Assembly: GCF_004114955.1 (NCBI RefSeq)
Contig: NZ_CP030053.1
Coordinates: 744,001-808,000, forward strand
Length of the DNA stretch: 64,000 bases
Source of the DNA: Bradyrhizobium guangzhouense
GTDB lineage: Bacteria > Pseudomonadota > Alphaproteobacteria > Rhizobiales > Xanthobacteraceae
Reading direction: 5' to 3'
A program made the position numbers and the translations under genes. The notes beneath the pieces were generated by a model. That model was given only the letters and a program-made list of their open reading frames with translations, made no database searches and was not told where the DNA came from. Shown piece by piece: positions 47,106-58,936 of this stretch (its first letter is position 1; every line of letters starts with the position of its first letter).

Positions 47106-48068
47106 TCACTTCTTGGCGGGGGGCGCCATCTTGCTGTCGGCCGGCTTGGCATCGGCCGGCTTGGCATCCTTGGCCGCATCGGCAGGCTTGGCATCCTTGG
47201 AGGCGTCGGCCGCCGGCTGGTCCAGCCGCTCGACCTTGGCTTCGGCGCGGAGCTTGGCCACGTAGTCGGCCTGGGCCTTGCGGGTGACGTACTGCTCGAT
47301 CTGGGGCTTGACCTGGTCGAACTCCGGCGCCTTGCGGTTGCGCTTTTCCTCGACCTTGATGATGTGCCAGCCGAATTGCGACTTCACGGGGTCGGAGATC
47401 TTGCCCGGCTCGAGCGAGAACGCGACGGCCGAGAATTCCGGCACCATCTGTTCCTTGGTGAAGAAGCCGAGGTCGCCGCCGTCGGCCGAGCCCGGATCCT
47501 TGGACTTCTTCTTGGCGAGCTCGGCGAAATCGGCGCCCTTGTCGAGCTCGGCCTTCACCGCCTTGGCCTCGTCCTCGGTCTCGACCAGGATGTGGCGGGC
47601 GCGCACTTCCTGCTCGCCGGTGATCTGCTTGGAAGCCTCCTCATAGACCTTCTTCATGGCATCGTCAGTGGTCGCCGCCTTGCCTTCCTGGGCCAGCAGG
47701 CTGTCCATCAGCAGGCGGTTGCGGGCGAACGCCATCCGCTTCTTGAAGTCGTCGCCGTCGGCGACTTTCTTGTCCTCGGCGGCCTTGGCCACGATCTTCA
47801 TGTCGATCAGGAACGACAGGACGTTCTCGTCCTTGGTCGCCGGATCCATCTGGGCGAGGCTCGGTCCGAGCTCTTCCTCGGCCATGGTGACGTCGCTCTT
47901 CTTGATTTCAGCGCCATTGACCTTTGCCAGGACCGGATCGTCGGCCGCCCGGAGCGGGCCCGCGAACGCCAGGGTCAGCACCAAGCAGGCTGCCAGGCCC
48001 AGGCCTCCAGCGAGGGCGGACGCATGGCGGAAACGCAGGCCGGTGGTTACCGGGAACGAGGTGGTCAT
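47106..48068 (-). CDS. Parvulin-type peptidyl-prolyl isomerase, exported
   Basis: 320 residues from ATG 48068, with AAAGGA upstream. Residues about 10-40 form a signal peptide (LAACLVLTLAFAGPLRA). A SurA-like helical part precedes the parvulin domain at about 150-245 (VRARHILVETEDEAK, GDLGFFTKEQMVPEFSAVAF, FGWHIIKVEEK). The last 45 residues are Ala/Lys/Asp/Pro repeats of KDAKPADA. It folds outer-membrane or secreted proteins; position beside secA suits that. Confidence 0.92.
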   Translation of the reverse strand: MTTSFPVTTGLRFRHASALAGGLGLAACLVLTLAFAGPLRAADDPVLAKVNGAEIKKSDVTMAEEELGPSLAQMDPATKDENVLSFLIDMKIVAKAAEDKKVADGDDFKKRMAFARNRLLMDSLLAQEGKAATTDDAMKKVYEEASKQITGEQEVRARHILVETEDEAKAVKAELDKGADFAELAKKKSKDPGSADGGDLGFFTKEQMVPEFSAVAFSLEPGKISDPVKSQFGWHIIKVEEKRNRKAPEFDQVKPQIEQYVTRKAQADYVAKLRAEAKVERLDQPAADASKDAKPADAAKDAKPADAKPADSKMAPPAKK

Positions 48069-48189
48069 GGAAAATCCTTTTGTTGAAGCAGGGGGCTGCT
48101 CGAGCGGGGCGGACACTCGCCCAATTCAGGGGGGCTTGGCAACGCGAAAAGTCTGTCAAAATGATGAATTAGCTGCAATGCGCCCGCCG

Positions 48190-48217
48190 TTGACAAGGCC
48201 CTGACCGGGCCATATCT
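48190..48217 (+). promoter_or_regulatory. Candidate secA promoter and long leader
   Basis: TTGACA (48190-48195) and ATATCT (48212-48217) are 16 bases apart. The secA ATG is about 200 bases downstream. The rest of the 355-base gap between the divergent ppiC and secA genes (48069-48423) holds only a small GGCGCC/GGCGTC hairpin near 48332; I see no other gene. Confidence 0.4.
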
Positions 48218-48423
48218 CTGCGCGGTCGCGACCATGGCGATACCGTTTATTTTGCTGCGTTTTTGGCCGTTGAACCCAGACTAGCCCAATTCCCACCCAT
48301 ATGGCGGATGAACCCCCCGCAGTCCGGGCTCTGGCGCCAAAAGGCGTCACGGTGAGTTGATAGGCCGGAGGGTGACGACTTCTTGGCTGCAACGCGGTTA
48401 ATTCGCGAACACAGGAACTAGGC

Positions 48424-51264
<2,841 letters not shown>

Positions 51265-51276
51265 GGCTAGGTGATG

Positions 51277-51382
51277 CTGTCATGCCCCGCGAAGGCGGGG
51301 CATCCAGTACGCCGCGGCCTCTCGGCTCAATCACATCAGTCTCTGGAATACTGGATCGCCCGATTAAATCGGGCGATGACAG
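51277..51382 (+). repeat. Palindromic repeat family A, copy 2
   Basis: Opens CTGTCATGCCCCG, closes CGGGCGATGACAG; hairpins GCCCCGC/GCGGGGC and TCGCCCGAT/ATCGGGCGA around GTCTCTGGAATACTGGA. 106 bases, 12 past the secA stop. Nearly identical to copy 3. Confidence 0.8.
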
Positions 51383-51479
51383 TTGTGCGTATCGTGTGCA
51401 GCTATTTCCGCGTCGTCGCCGGGACGACAGTCTTTGGTTTGGCTGGCTGCATCGCAACCCTCGTGCGAAAGCGCCAGAC

Positions 51480-51914
51480 TCAATTCGAGCTGTCGATCAA
51501 GCTCTCCAGCAGTCGCTTCAATTCGCTCGTCGACTTGTCGCCGTAGCTCTCCAGGATGTGCTCCTCCTGGTCCACTGCGAGCGAGTTGAGCTTCTTGCAC
51601 AGCACCTTGCCGCGGTCGGAGATGAACATCAGCACCTTGCGGCGATCGTTGGGGTCCTGGACGCGATAGACCAGCGTGTCGGAGACCATGCGGTCGATCA
51701 TCTTGGTCAGCGTCGGATGGTTGAGCAGCACCGCGTCCGCAAGCTCGCCCATCGAATGGCCGTCGCCGTCCGACAGCACTTTCAGGATGCGCCACTGCTC
51801 GACGGGAACTCCCTCCTTGCTCAAGCGCAGTTCCAGCTGCCGGTTGATCTCCCGGTTGGCTTGCGCGAGCAGGTAGGCGAGGTGTTCGGTGATGGGAGCG
51901 TTCGATTTTGCCAC
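51480..51914 (-). CDS. MarR-family regulator of the amide locus
   Basis: 144 residues from GTG 51914; a TTG at 51938 is in frame. Winged helix at about 30-115 (VEQWRILKVLSDG, MGELADAVLLNHPTLTKMIDRM, DPNDRRKVLMFISDRGK), with acidic C-terminal helix. It is divergent from the AmiC-like gene. A perfect 12-base palindrome lies in the shared control region. Likely repressor of the transporter-amidase operon. Confidence 0.9.
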   Translation of the reverse strand: MAKSNAPITEHLAYLLAQANREINRQLELRLSKEGVPVEQWRILKVLSDGDGHSMGELADAVLLNHPTLTKMIDRMVSDTLVYRVQDPNDRRKVLMFISDRGKVLCKKLNSLAVDQEEHILESYGDKSTSELKRLLESLIDSSN

Positions 51915-51987
51915 GGCTAAGACTTCGTCTTGACCCAAATGAGTGAATGTCTTGCAATCAATGCTGCATCTATATGCACTTCAATTG

Positions 51988-51999
51988 TTGAATATTCAA
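51988..51999. promoter_or_regulatory. TTGAATATTCAA palindrome, candidate MarR operator
   Basis: A perfect 12-base palindrome in an AT-rich patch within the 179-base gap between the MarR and AmiC-like genes. CAATTG lies directly before it. The size, symmetry and position fit a MarR dimer site that could block both promoters. Confidence 0.5.
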
Positions 52000-52093
52000 T
52001 ATTTTCAAAATAGGATCATTGCCCAACAAAAGGGCGGATGCCGCGGCCGCCTGCTCAATGTGCTTTCAGGTCTGGTGCCAGACAGGAGTTGGC

Positions 52094-53278
52094 GTGCGCG
52101 CGACGGTAAACTTCCCGGCTCATGGCGGTCCGGCGTTGCCGCCGTCTCTGCTGTTCAGGAATCTGTCGTCATCGGCGGCCGACGGCGCGCTGTCGCCGCG
52201 TGATCACACCCTCTTCAAGCGGCGCGGCACGAACAGGCTGCGTGTCGGCGGCTTCATCTGCTGTACCGGATCGCCCGGGGTCTGGGGGCCCTGCGCCACC
52301 AACTCCGCGCAGCTCGCCGTTGCCGAGATCAACAAGCGCGGCGGCATCCTCGGCCGCGAGGTCGAGTTTTCCGTCTACGACGCCGGCGGTCCGCTGGACG
52401 AGGTGCTGAACCGCGCCGAGCAGGCGATCGCCTTCGACGAGCTCGATCTCATCGTCGGCCTGCACACCAGCGCGGTCCGCGTCGCCCTGCGCGACATCAC
52501 GACGCGACATCGCATCCCCTACATCTACACGCCGGTCTACGAAGGTGGCGAGCGCACGCCGGGGGTGATGGCGATCGGCGAGACGCCGCGCTGGCAGAGC
52601 CGGCCGTCGATCCACTGGCTCGCCGACGTCAAGAAGGCCAAACGCTGGTACCTGATCGGCAGCGATTACGTCTGGCCCTGGCAGTCGCACCGCGCGGTGA
52701 AGAACTACATCAAGGAGACCGGTGGTCGCGTCGTCGGCGAGGAATTCGTCCCGCTCGGCGAGGACAATCACGAGCCGCACCTGGCGCGCATCCGCGCTGC
52801 GCGGCCCGACGTGGTGCTGATCTCGCTGATCGGCACCGACAGCAGCGCCTTCAACCGCGCCTTCGGCGAATGCGGCCTGGGGGCCACCACGCTGCGGCTG
52901 GCCGGCGCCATGGACGACACCGTGCTGCTCGGCATCGGCGCCGACAACAGCGAGAACATGTTTTGCGCCTCCGGCTATTTCACCGGCACCGGCGCGCGCG
53001 CCAATGACGATTTCCAGAGCCGCTATCGCGCGATGTTCGGACCGAATGCGCCGCCGATCGGTTCGGTCGGACAGTCGGGTTATGAAGGCATGCGCTTCCT
53101 GGAAGCGGTCGCCAACAAGGCCGGCTCATTGGCGATGGGGCCGATGCTCAAAGCCGGCCGCAACATCGTCTACAGCGGCGCACGGGGGACGGTCACCGTT
53201 CGCGATGGGCGCGCGCGGATGCCGATGCATCTGGCCGAGGCCGATGGTCTCGATTTCAAGCTGATCAAGCCGATCTGA
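52094..53278 (+). CDS. AmiC-like substrate-binding protein without signal peptide
   Basis: 394 residues from GTG 52094, behind AGGAG with five bases between. Type I periplasmic-binding fold of the AmiC/UrtA group: RVGGFICCTGSPGVWGPC near 62, EINKRGGILGREVEFSVYDAGGP near 95 (in part), YLIGSDYVWPWQSHRAV near 190. There is no hydrophobic leader, so it should stay in the cytoplasm like AmiC, the amide sensor of Pseudomonas. The next gene is an amidase. Alternative: an earlier, unseen export signal; none is visible. Confidence 0.75.
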   Translation: MRATVNFPAHGGPALPPSLLFRNLSSSAADGALSPRDHTLFKRRGTNRLRVGGFICCTGSPGVWGPCATNSAQLAVAEINKRGGILGREVEFSVYDAGGPLDEVLNRAEQAIAFDELDLIVGLHTSAVRVALRDITTRHRIPYIYTPVYEGGERTPGVMAIGETPRWQSRPSIHWLADVKKAKRWYLIGSDYVWPWQSHRAVKNYIKETGGRVVGEEFVPLGEDNHEPHLARIRAARPDVVLISLIGTDSSAFNRAFGECGLGATTLRLAGAMDDTVLLGIGADNSENMFCASGYFTGTGARANDDFQSRYRAMFGPNAPPIGSVGQSGYEGMRFLEAVANKAGSLAMGPMLKAGRNIVYSGARGTVTVRDGRARMPMHLAEADGLDFKLIKPI

Positions 53279-53428
53279 CTCGCGCGCGACAATTCGCGGG
53301 GCGCTTCAGCGCAAAATAATACTTGAAAAGGAAAATATTTCCGTTTTGAATGTTTCGGCGGGGCCGATGGTGCGTCGCGCCGGGGCGGCCACGCCCATCT
53401 TCGTTTCAAGAAAGTTCAGGAGAGCGCC

Positions 53429-54943
53429 GTGACAGTTGTCCTTCCCACGCCAGCCCAGCTTCGCAGCGTCGCCGAGCAGTGCGGCCTGTCGCTGACCGAC
53501 GATGACGTCGCCTCGTTCCGTGGCCTGATGCAGGGCTCGATCGAGGCCTACAATCTCGTCGCCGCGATGCCCGACGAGGTGCCCGAGGTGAAATACCCGC
53601 GCACGCCGGGCCACCGGCCTTCGGCGGAGGAGAACCCTCGCAATGCCTGGTATCGCAAATCGACAGTGAAGGGTGCGGCCAGCGGCAAGCTCAAGGGCAA
53701 GACCGTTGCCTTGAAGGACAACATCATGCTGGCCGGCGTTCCCATGACCAACGGCTCGTCGACCCTGGAAGGCTATGTGCCCGATTTCGATGCCACCATC
53801 GTCACGCGCATGCTGGACGCCGGCGCCGAGATCAAGGGCAAGGTGCATTGCGAGCACTTCTGCCTGTCCGGCGGCAGCCACACCGGCTCCTATGGGCCGG
53901 TGCATAACCCGCACAAGATGGGTTACTCGGCCGGCGGCTCGTCGTCGGGGTCGGGCGTCGTGGTTGCGCTCGGCGAGGTCGACATGGCGATCGGCGGCGA
54001 TCAGGGCGGCTCGATCCGCATGCCGTCCTCGTTCTGCGGCATCTACGGCATGAAGCCGACCTGGGGCCTGGTGCCTTACACCGGCATCATGCCGATCGAG
54101 ATCTACGTCGATCATACCGGCCCGATGACCGCGACGGTCGCCGACAACGCGCTGCTGCTCGAAGTGCTCGCCGGCGACGACGGCTACGACCCGCGCATCA
54201 AGGCGCCGAAGGTCGAGGAATACACCAAGGCGCTCGGCCAGGGCGTCAAGGGCATGAAGATCGGGATCGTCAAGGAAGGCTTCGAGCAGCCGGGCGCGGA
54301 GGCTGCGGTGAACGAAAGCGTTCGCGAGGCGGCGAAACGCTTCAAGGATCTCGGCGCCAGCGTGGAGACGGTGTCGATCCCGATGCATCTCCTGGGCGGC
54401 GCGATCTGGACTCCCATCGGCACCGAAGGCCTGACCCAGACCATGATGTTCGGTGACGGCTATGGCCTCAGCCGCGGCGACCTCTATTCGACCTCGCTGA
54501 TGGATTTTCATCGTGGCTGGCGCCGCCAGGCCGATTCGCTGTCCGAGACCACCAAGCTGTTCATGATGCTCGGCACCTACATCAACAACACCTTCGGCCC
54601 ACGCTTCTACGGCAAGGCGCTCAACATCTCGCGGCGGCTCACCGCGGCCTACGACAAGGCCTTCAGCGATTACGATCTGCTGCTGATGCCGACCACGCCG
54701 ATGAAGGCAACCAAGCTGCCGGAGCCCAATGCCAGCCGCGAGGACTACGTCGCCCGCGCGCTGGAGATGATCTCCAACACCGCGCCGTTCGACATCACCC
54801 ACCATCCCGCGATGTCGCTGCCTTGCGGCATGGTCGACGGCTTGCCCGCCGGCCTGATGCTGGTCGGCCGCATGTTCGAGGAATCCACCATCTACCGCGC
54901 CGCCCATGCCTTCGAGCAGGTCGGTGACTGGAAGAAGATGTGA
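53429..54943 (+). CDS. Amidase-signature enzyme of the amide locus
   Basis: 504 residues, GTG 53429 with CAGGAG upstream. The triad lines up exactly with the Rhodococcus nitrile-pathway amidase: Lys96 in VALKDNIM, cis-Ser171 in SAGGSSSGSG, Ser195 in GGDQGGSIRMP. It would hydrolyse the imported amide to acid and ammonia in the cytoplasm. It sits between the sensor gene and the transporter; no nitrile hydratase gene is in the window. Confidence 0.9.
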   Translation: MTVVLPTPAQLRSVAEQCGLSLTDDDVASFRGLMQGSIEAYNLVAAMPDEVPEVKYPRTPGHRPSAEENPRNAWYRKSTVKGAASGKLKGKTVALKDNIMLAGVPMTNGSSTLEGYVPDFDATIVTRMLDAGAEIKGKVHCEHFCLSGGSHTGSYGPVHNPHKMGYSAGGSSSGSGVVVALGEVDMAIGGDQGGSIRMPSSFCGIYGMKPTWGLVPYTGIMPIEIYVDHTGPMTATVADNALLLEVLAGDDGYDPRIKAPKVEEYTKALGQGVKGMKIGIVKEGFEQPGAEAAVNESVREAAKRFKDLGASVETVSIPMHLLGGAIWTPIGTEGLTQTMMFGDGYGLSRGDLYSTSLMDFHRGWRRQADSLSETTKLFMMLGTYINNTFGPRFYGKALNISRRLTAAYDKAFSDYDLLLMPTTPMKATKLPEPNASREDYVARALEMISNTAPFDITHHPAMSLPCGMVDGLPAGLMLVGRMFEESTIYRAAHAFEQVGDWKKM

Positions 54944-54979
54944 GCGGGAAATTCATGCAGACGGACGGGACTGCAAAGC

Positions 54980-55837
54980 ATGGCTAACGCGTTCGTCGCG
55001 GCGTTCGAAATCCTGAGCTTCGGCGCGATCATCGTTCTGATCGTGCTGGGCCTCGGGATCATCGCCAGCATGATGGGCATCTTCAACTTCGCGCAGGGCG
55101 AGTTCGTCCTGCTCGGGGCCTACATCACCTATCTCGCCTATGCCAAGGGCCTGCCGATCTGGGCCGGCATGGTCGCTGCGCCCTTTCTGGTCGGCGCGCT
55201 CGGCTTCGTGCTGGAGGCGCTGATCATCCGCCGCTTCTACGCAGCGCCGATCGTCGCCATGCTCGGCACTTACGCGCTGGGACTGATCATTCGCGAATCC
55301 GTCCGCGGCCTGATCGGCGGCTTCTACCTCACCGTGCCCGAGCCGATCGGCGGCTCGATCGACATCGGCACCATGCACATTTCGGCCTGGCGCTTCACCA
55401 TCATCGTCATCACGCTCCTGGTGATGGCCGGCTGCTATCTCTTGCTGTCGCGCACCAGCTTCGGTCTGCGCATGCGGGCCACGCTGGAGAATCCGTCGCT
55501 GGCGCGGGCCTCGGGCATTTCCACGCCACTGATGTACGGGGCCACGTTTGCGTTCGGGTCGGCGCTGGCCGGCCTTGCCGGCGCGCTGATCGTGCCGGTG
55601 TTCAGCCTCTATGCCGATCTCGGTATCCGCTTCCTGATCCAGGGCTTCGTCGCCGTCATGGTCGGCGGTGTCGGCTCCTTCATCGGCCCGGTCGCCGGTG
55701 CCGGCGTCATCGGCACGCTCAGCGCCGCGCTGCCGTGGATCATGGCGCCCGTGGTCGCCGATGTCCTCGTCTTCGTTCTCGCCATTGCCTTCATCAAATT
55801 CCGCCCGCAGGGCCTCATCGCTGGAAAAGGGGTTTAG
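54980..55837 (+). CDS. HAAT-family ABC transporter permease (LivH type), cluster 2
   Basis: 285 residues, about eight helices. MGIFNFAQGEFVLLGAYI near residue 31 is the LivH/UrtB signature and MVGGVGSFIGPVAGAGVIG near 228 the ATPase-coupling loop. Starts 36 bases after the amidase. Confidence 0.93.
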   Translation: MANAFVAAFEILSFGAIIVLIVLGLGIIASMMGIFNFAQGEFVLLGAYITYLAYAKGLPIWAGMVAAPFLVGALGFVLEALIIRRFYAAPIVAMLGTYALGLIIRESVRGLIGGFYLTVPEPIGGSIDIGTMHISAWRFTIIVITLLVMAGCYLLLSRTSFGLRMRATLENPSLARASGISTPLMYGATFAFGSALAGLAGALIVPVFSLYADLGIRFLIQGFVAVMVGGVGSFIGPVAGAGVIGTLSAALPWIMAPVVADVLVFVLAIAFIKFRPQGLIAGKGV

Positions 55838-55841
55838 TCAT

Positions 55842-57056
55842 ATGTTCGACCGTCAACTTTCGCGCCGCCGCTTCCTGTCCAATTTCGCTTTCGCCTCCGG
55901 CGCGGTCGCGACCGGCGTGGGCAGCTGGGTGATCCCCGCGCCCTGGGCCAACGCGGCGGAAGCCCCGATCAAGGTCGGCATCGCGACCGACCTTACCGGC
56001 CCGATCGCCTATGCCGGCAACGCCGATGCCAACGTCGCCAAGATGGTGATCAAGGACATCAACGCCGCAGGCGGCCTGCTCGGCCGTCCGCTCGAGCTCT
56101 ACATCGAGGACACCGCGTCGAATGAATCCGTCGCGGTCGGCAACGTCCGAAAGCTGATCCAGCGCGACAAGGTCGACATGGTGCTGGGCGGCATCACCTC
56201 GTCGATGCGCAATGCGATCAAGGACCCGATCGTGGTGCGCGGCAAGACGCTCTACATCTATCCGCAGCTGTATGAGGGCAAGGAGTGCACGCCCTATCTG
56301 TTCTGCACGGGGCCGACGCCGGCCCAGCAATGCGACGAGTTCATCCCCTGGCTGATCAAGAATGGCGGCAAGAAGTTCGCGCTGCCCAGCGCGAACTATG
56401 TCTGGCCGCATACGCTCAACGTCTACGCCCGCAAGGTGATCGAATCGAACGGCGGCGAGGTCGTGTTCGAGGAATACTATCCGCTGGACCAGATCGACTT
56501 CTCCTCGACCGTCAACCGCATCGTCTCCAACAAGGTCGACGTCGTCTTCAACACCGTCATCCCGCCCGGCGTCGGCCCGTTCTTCAAGCAGCTTTATGAA
56601 GCCGGCTTCCTCAAGAACGGCGGTCGTCTTGCTTGCGTCTACTATGATGAGAACACCCTCAACATCAACCAGGCCAACGAGATCGAGGGCCTCGCGAGTT
56701 GCCTCGACTATTTCAAGGTGCTGACCAAGGAGGACCCGTTCGACGCCAAGATCCAGGCGGCCTACGAGAAGGATTTTCCGGGCAACTTCCTGTTTGCCGC
56801 GGGCAGCGCGGCGACCGGCACCTATCGTGGCCTCAAGCTGTGGGAAGCGGCGGTGAAGGAGGCCGGCAAGATCGATCGCGAATCGGTCGCTGCCGCGCTC
56901 GACCACGCCAAGATTGCCGAAGGTCCGGGCGGGCCGGCCGAGATGGTGCCGGGCAAGCGGCACTGCAAGATGAAGATGTACACCGCGGTTGCCAAGGGCG
57001 GGAATTACGAGATCGTCGGACGCAGCGACGGCCTCGTCGATCCCAAGGAGTGCTAG
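55842..57056 (+). CDS. Tat-exported ABC substrate-binding protein, cluster 2
   Basis: 404 residues. ATG 55842, four bases after the permease stop. The Tat motif is QLSRRRFLSNF near residue 5 and the cleavage site is after ANA near 38. Then IKVGIATDLTGPIAYAGN and SLANYVWPHTLNVYARKVI-type AmiC/UrtA features: PSANYVWPHT near 185 corresponds to GSDYVWPWQ in the upstream sensor-like protein. This is the periplasmic receptor; the upstream protein is its signal-less relative. Confidence 0.92.
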   Translation: MFDRQLSRRRFLSNFAFASGAVATGVGSWVIPAPWANAAEAPIKVGIATDLTGPIAYAGNADANVAKMVIKDINAAGGLLGRPLELYIEDTASNESVAVGNVRKLIQRDKVDMVLGGITSSMRNAIKDPIVVRGKTLYIYPQLYEGKECTPYLFCTGPTPAQQCDEFIPWLIKNGGKKFALPSANYVWPHTLNVYARKVIESNGGEVVFEEYYPLDQIDFSSTVNRIVSNKVDVVFNTVIPPGVGPFFKQLYEAGFLKNGGRLACVYYDENTLNINQANEIEGLASCLDYFKVLTKEDPFDAKIQAAYEKDFPGNFLFAAGSAATGTYRGLKLWEAAVKEAGKIDRESVAAALDHAKIAEGPGGPAEMVPGKRHCKMKMYTAVAKGGNYEIVGRSDGLVDPKEC

Positions 57057-57064
57057 ACGGTCTT

Positions 57065-57089
57065 CACCTCTCCCCGACGGGGAGAGGTG
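57065..57089 (+). terminator. 11-bp hairpin after the binding-protein gene
   Basis: CACCTCTCCCC (57065-57075) pairs with GGGGAGAGGTG (57079-57089) over a GAC loop, eight bases past the stop. No T-run; more likely a processing or attenuation point that keeps binding-protein message in excess over permease message. Arms resemble the family D element. Confidence 0.55.
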
Positions 57090-57120
57090 CAGTGTCCGCC
57101 ACAAGGTGCTTTAACTCGAA

Positions 57121-58215
57121 ATGCTGAAATCGATGGGTGCAGTGAAACAGGCGATCCCCGCCGAGATCGGCGGGGAGACGGACGTCGCAATGACTGAACG
57201 CGTAGCGACGGCCCAGGCTGTCGCCGGTCGAAAAGTCCTGCCGATCGTGGAGGGCGTGGTGCTGGTCGCCGCGCTGCTCGCGCCGCTGGTGCTCCAGGAC
57301 TATCTCACGGTGTTTGCAACGCGCGTGATCATCCTTGCGCTGTTCGCGCTGTCGTTCGACCTGGTGTGGGGCTACGCCGGCATCATGAGCTTCGGCCAGG
57401 CGCTGTTCTTCGGCTCGGCCGGCTATGGCGTCGCGCTGCTCGCGCGCGACCTCGACATCACCAACATCTTCCTGGTGCTCCCTGCGGGCACATTGATTGG
57501 CCTCACCTTCGCGCTGCTGCTCGGTGGCTTCCTGTTGCTGGGCCGGCATCCCTCCAGCGTGATCTTCGTGTCGCTGGGCACGCTCACCGGCTCCTATGCC
57601 GCCGATCGTCTCGCGCGCGGCTGGTATTATCTCGGCGGCCAGAACGGCATTCCCTCGATCGCGCCGATGACGCTGGGCGGTTACGAATTCTCGGAAGGGC
57701 CGGCGTTCTATTATCTCGTGCTCGGTATCCTCGTCGTCGTCTATCTGCTCTGCCGCTTCCTGGTGCGCTCGCAGTTCGGCCTGGCGCTCGCAGGGCTCCG
57801 CGAGAACGAGCAGCGCATCGCCTTCTTCGGCTACAAGGCGCAGCACCTGAAAGCGATCATCTTCGCGATCGGTGGCGCCATCGCAGGCCTCGCCGGCAGC
57901 CTCTACGCCTTCCACGAGGGCTTCGTCTGGCCCAACATGGTCGGCGTCGTCGTCTCGACGCAGGTCGTGCTTTACGTGCTGTTCGGCGGCTCCGGCACGC
58001 TGATCGGCGCCGTCATCGGCACCGTCATCGTCGAGGGTGTCAGCTTCTGGCTGTCGGACAATTACCGGGACATCTGGCCGATCATTCTCGGATTGTTGCT
58101 GCTGCTGGTGATCCTGTTCCGGCCGCTCGGCCTGATCAGCTTCGTCCTCGGCGAGCGCGAGCGGGTCGGCAGCTTCGGCGCCAAATCCGGGGAGAAGCGC
58201 AATGCCGCTCCTTGA
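57121..58215 (+). CDS. HAAT-family ABC transporter permease (LivM type), cluster 2
   Basis: 364 residues. WGYAGIMSFGQALFFGSAGYG near 90 (in part) is the LivM signature; LRENEQRIAFFGY near 230 is the coupling part. The start may instead be ATG 57190 (MTERVATAQ), which removes 23 weakly conserved residues. Overlaps the next ATPase gene by 14 bases. Confidence 0.92.
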   Translation: MLKSMGAVKQAIPAEIGGETDVAMTERVATAQAVAGRKVLPIVEGVVLVAALLAPLVLQDYLTVFATRVIILALFALSFDLVWGYAGIMSFGQALFFGSAGYGVALLARDLDITNIFLVLPAGTLIGLTFALLLGGFLLLGRHPSSVIFVSLGTLTGSYAADRLARGWYYLGGQNGIPSIAPMTLGGYEFSEGPAFYYLVLGILVVVYLLCRFLVRSQFGLALAGLRENEQRIAFFGYKAQHLKAIIFAIGGAIAGLAGSLYAFHEGFVWPNMVGVVVSTQVVLYVLFGGSGTLIGAVIGTVIVEGVSFWLSDNYRDIWPIILGLLLLLVILFRPLGLISFVLGERERVGSFGAKSGEKRNAAP

Positions 58216-58936
58216 AGCCGCGGGCATCTCGAAAATATTCGGCAAGCTCACTGCGCTCGACGGCGCCGCGCTCACCGTCGGCGAGAACGAGTTTCACGGC
58301 CTGATCGGCCCGAACGGCTCCGGCAAGAGCACGCTGATGAAGTGCATCGCCGGCGCCGAGGTGCCGACGCAGGGCAAGGTGAGCTTCGTCAACACCGACA
58401 TCACCGCGTTCACGCCGACCGAGCGGGCGCGGGCCGGCATGAGCCTGAAATTCCAGATCACGTCGGTGCTGCCGTCGTTGACGCTGTACGACAACGTCCT
58501 GCTCGCGCTGCAGGCGCAATCCTCGCTGCTCGATCTCGTGTTCTCGCGCACGAGGAACGCGCTGCACGATCAGGTCATGACCATGCTGACCCAGTTTCGC
58601 TTGGCGGACCGCGCCTTCGATGCGGCGGCCGCGCTGTCGCATGGCCAGCAGCAATGGCTGGAGATCGCGATGGCGCTCGCCGGCAAGCCGAAGCTGTTGC
58701 TGCTCGACGAGCCGACCGGCGGCATGAGCCTGGAGGAGCGCCGCGTCACCGGCGAATTGCTGCAGCCGATCAAGCAGCATTGCTCGCTCGTCATCGTCGA
58801 GCACGACCTCGATTTCATCCGCGACATCTGTGATCGTCTGACCGTGCTCGACCAGGGCAAGGTGCTGGCATCAGGCACCGTGCCCGAGATCCAGGCCAAC
58901 ACATCCGTCCAGGAGATTTATCTGCGCCGTGCCTGA
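58202..58936 (+). CDS. HAAT-family ABC transporter ATPase (LivG type), cluster 2
   Basis: 244 residues. Walker A GPNGSGKSTL near 35, Walker B LLLLDEPTGGMSLE, and a signature of ALSHGQQQW in place of LSGGQ, a variant seen in UrtD of urea transporters. Overlaps both neighbours (14 and 8 bases), so translation is coupled. Confidence 0.93.
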   Translation: MPLLEAAGISKIFGKLTALDGAALTVGENEFHGLIGPNGSGKSTLMKCIAGAEVPTQGKVSFVNTDITAFTPTERARAGMSLKFQITSVLPSLTLYDNVLLALQAQSSLLDLVFSRTRNALHDQVMTMLTQFRLADRAFDAAAALSHGQQQWLEIAMALAGKPKLLLLDEPTGGMSLEERRVTGELLQPIKQHCSLVIVEHDLDFIRDICDRLTVLDQGKVLASGTVPEIQANTSVQEIYLRRA

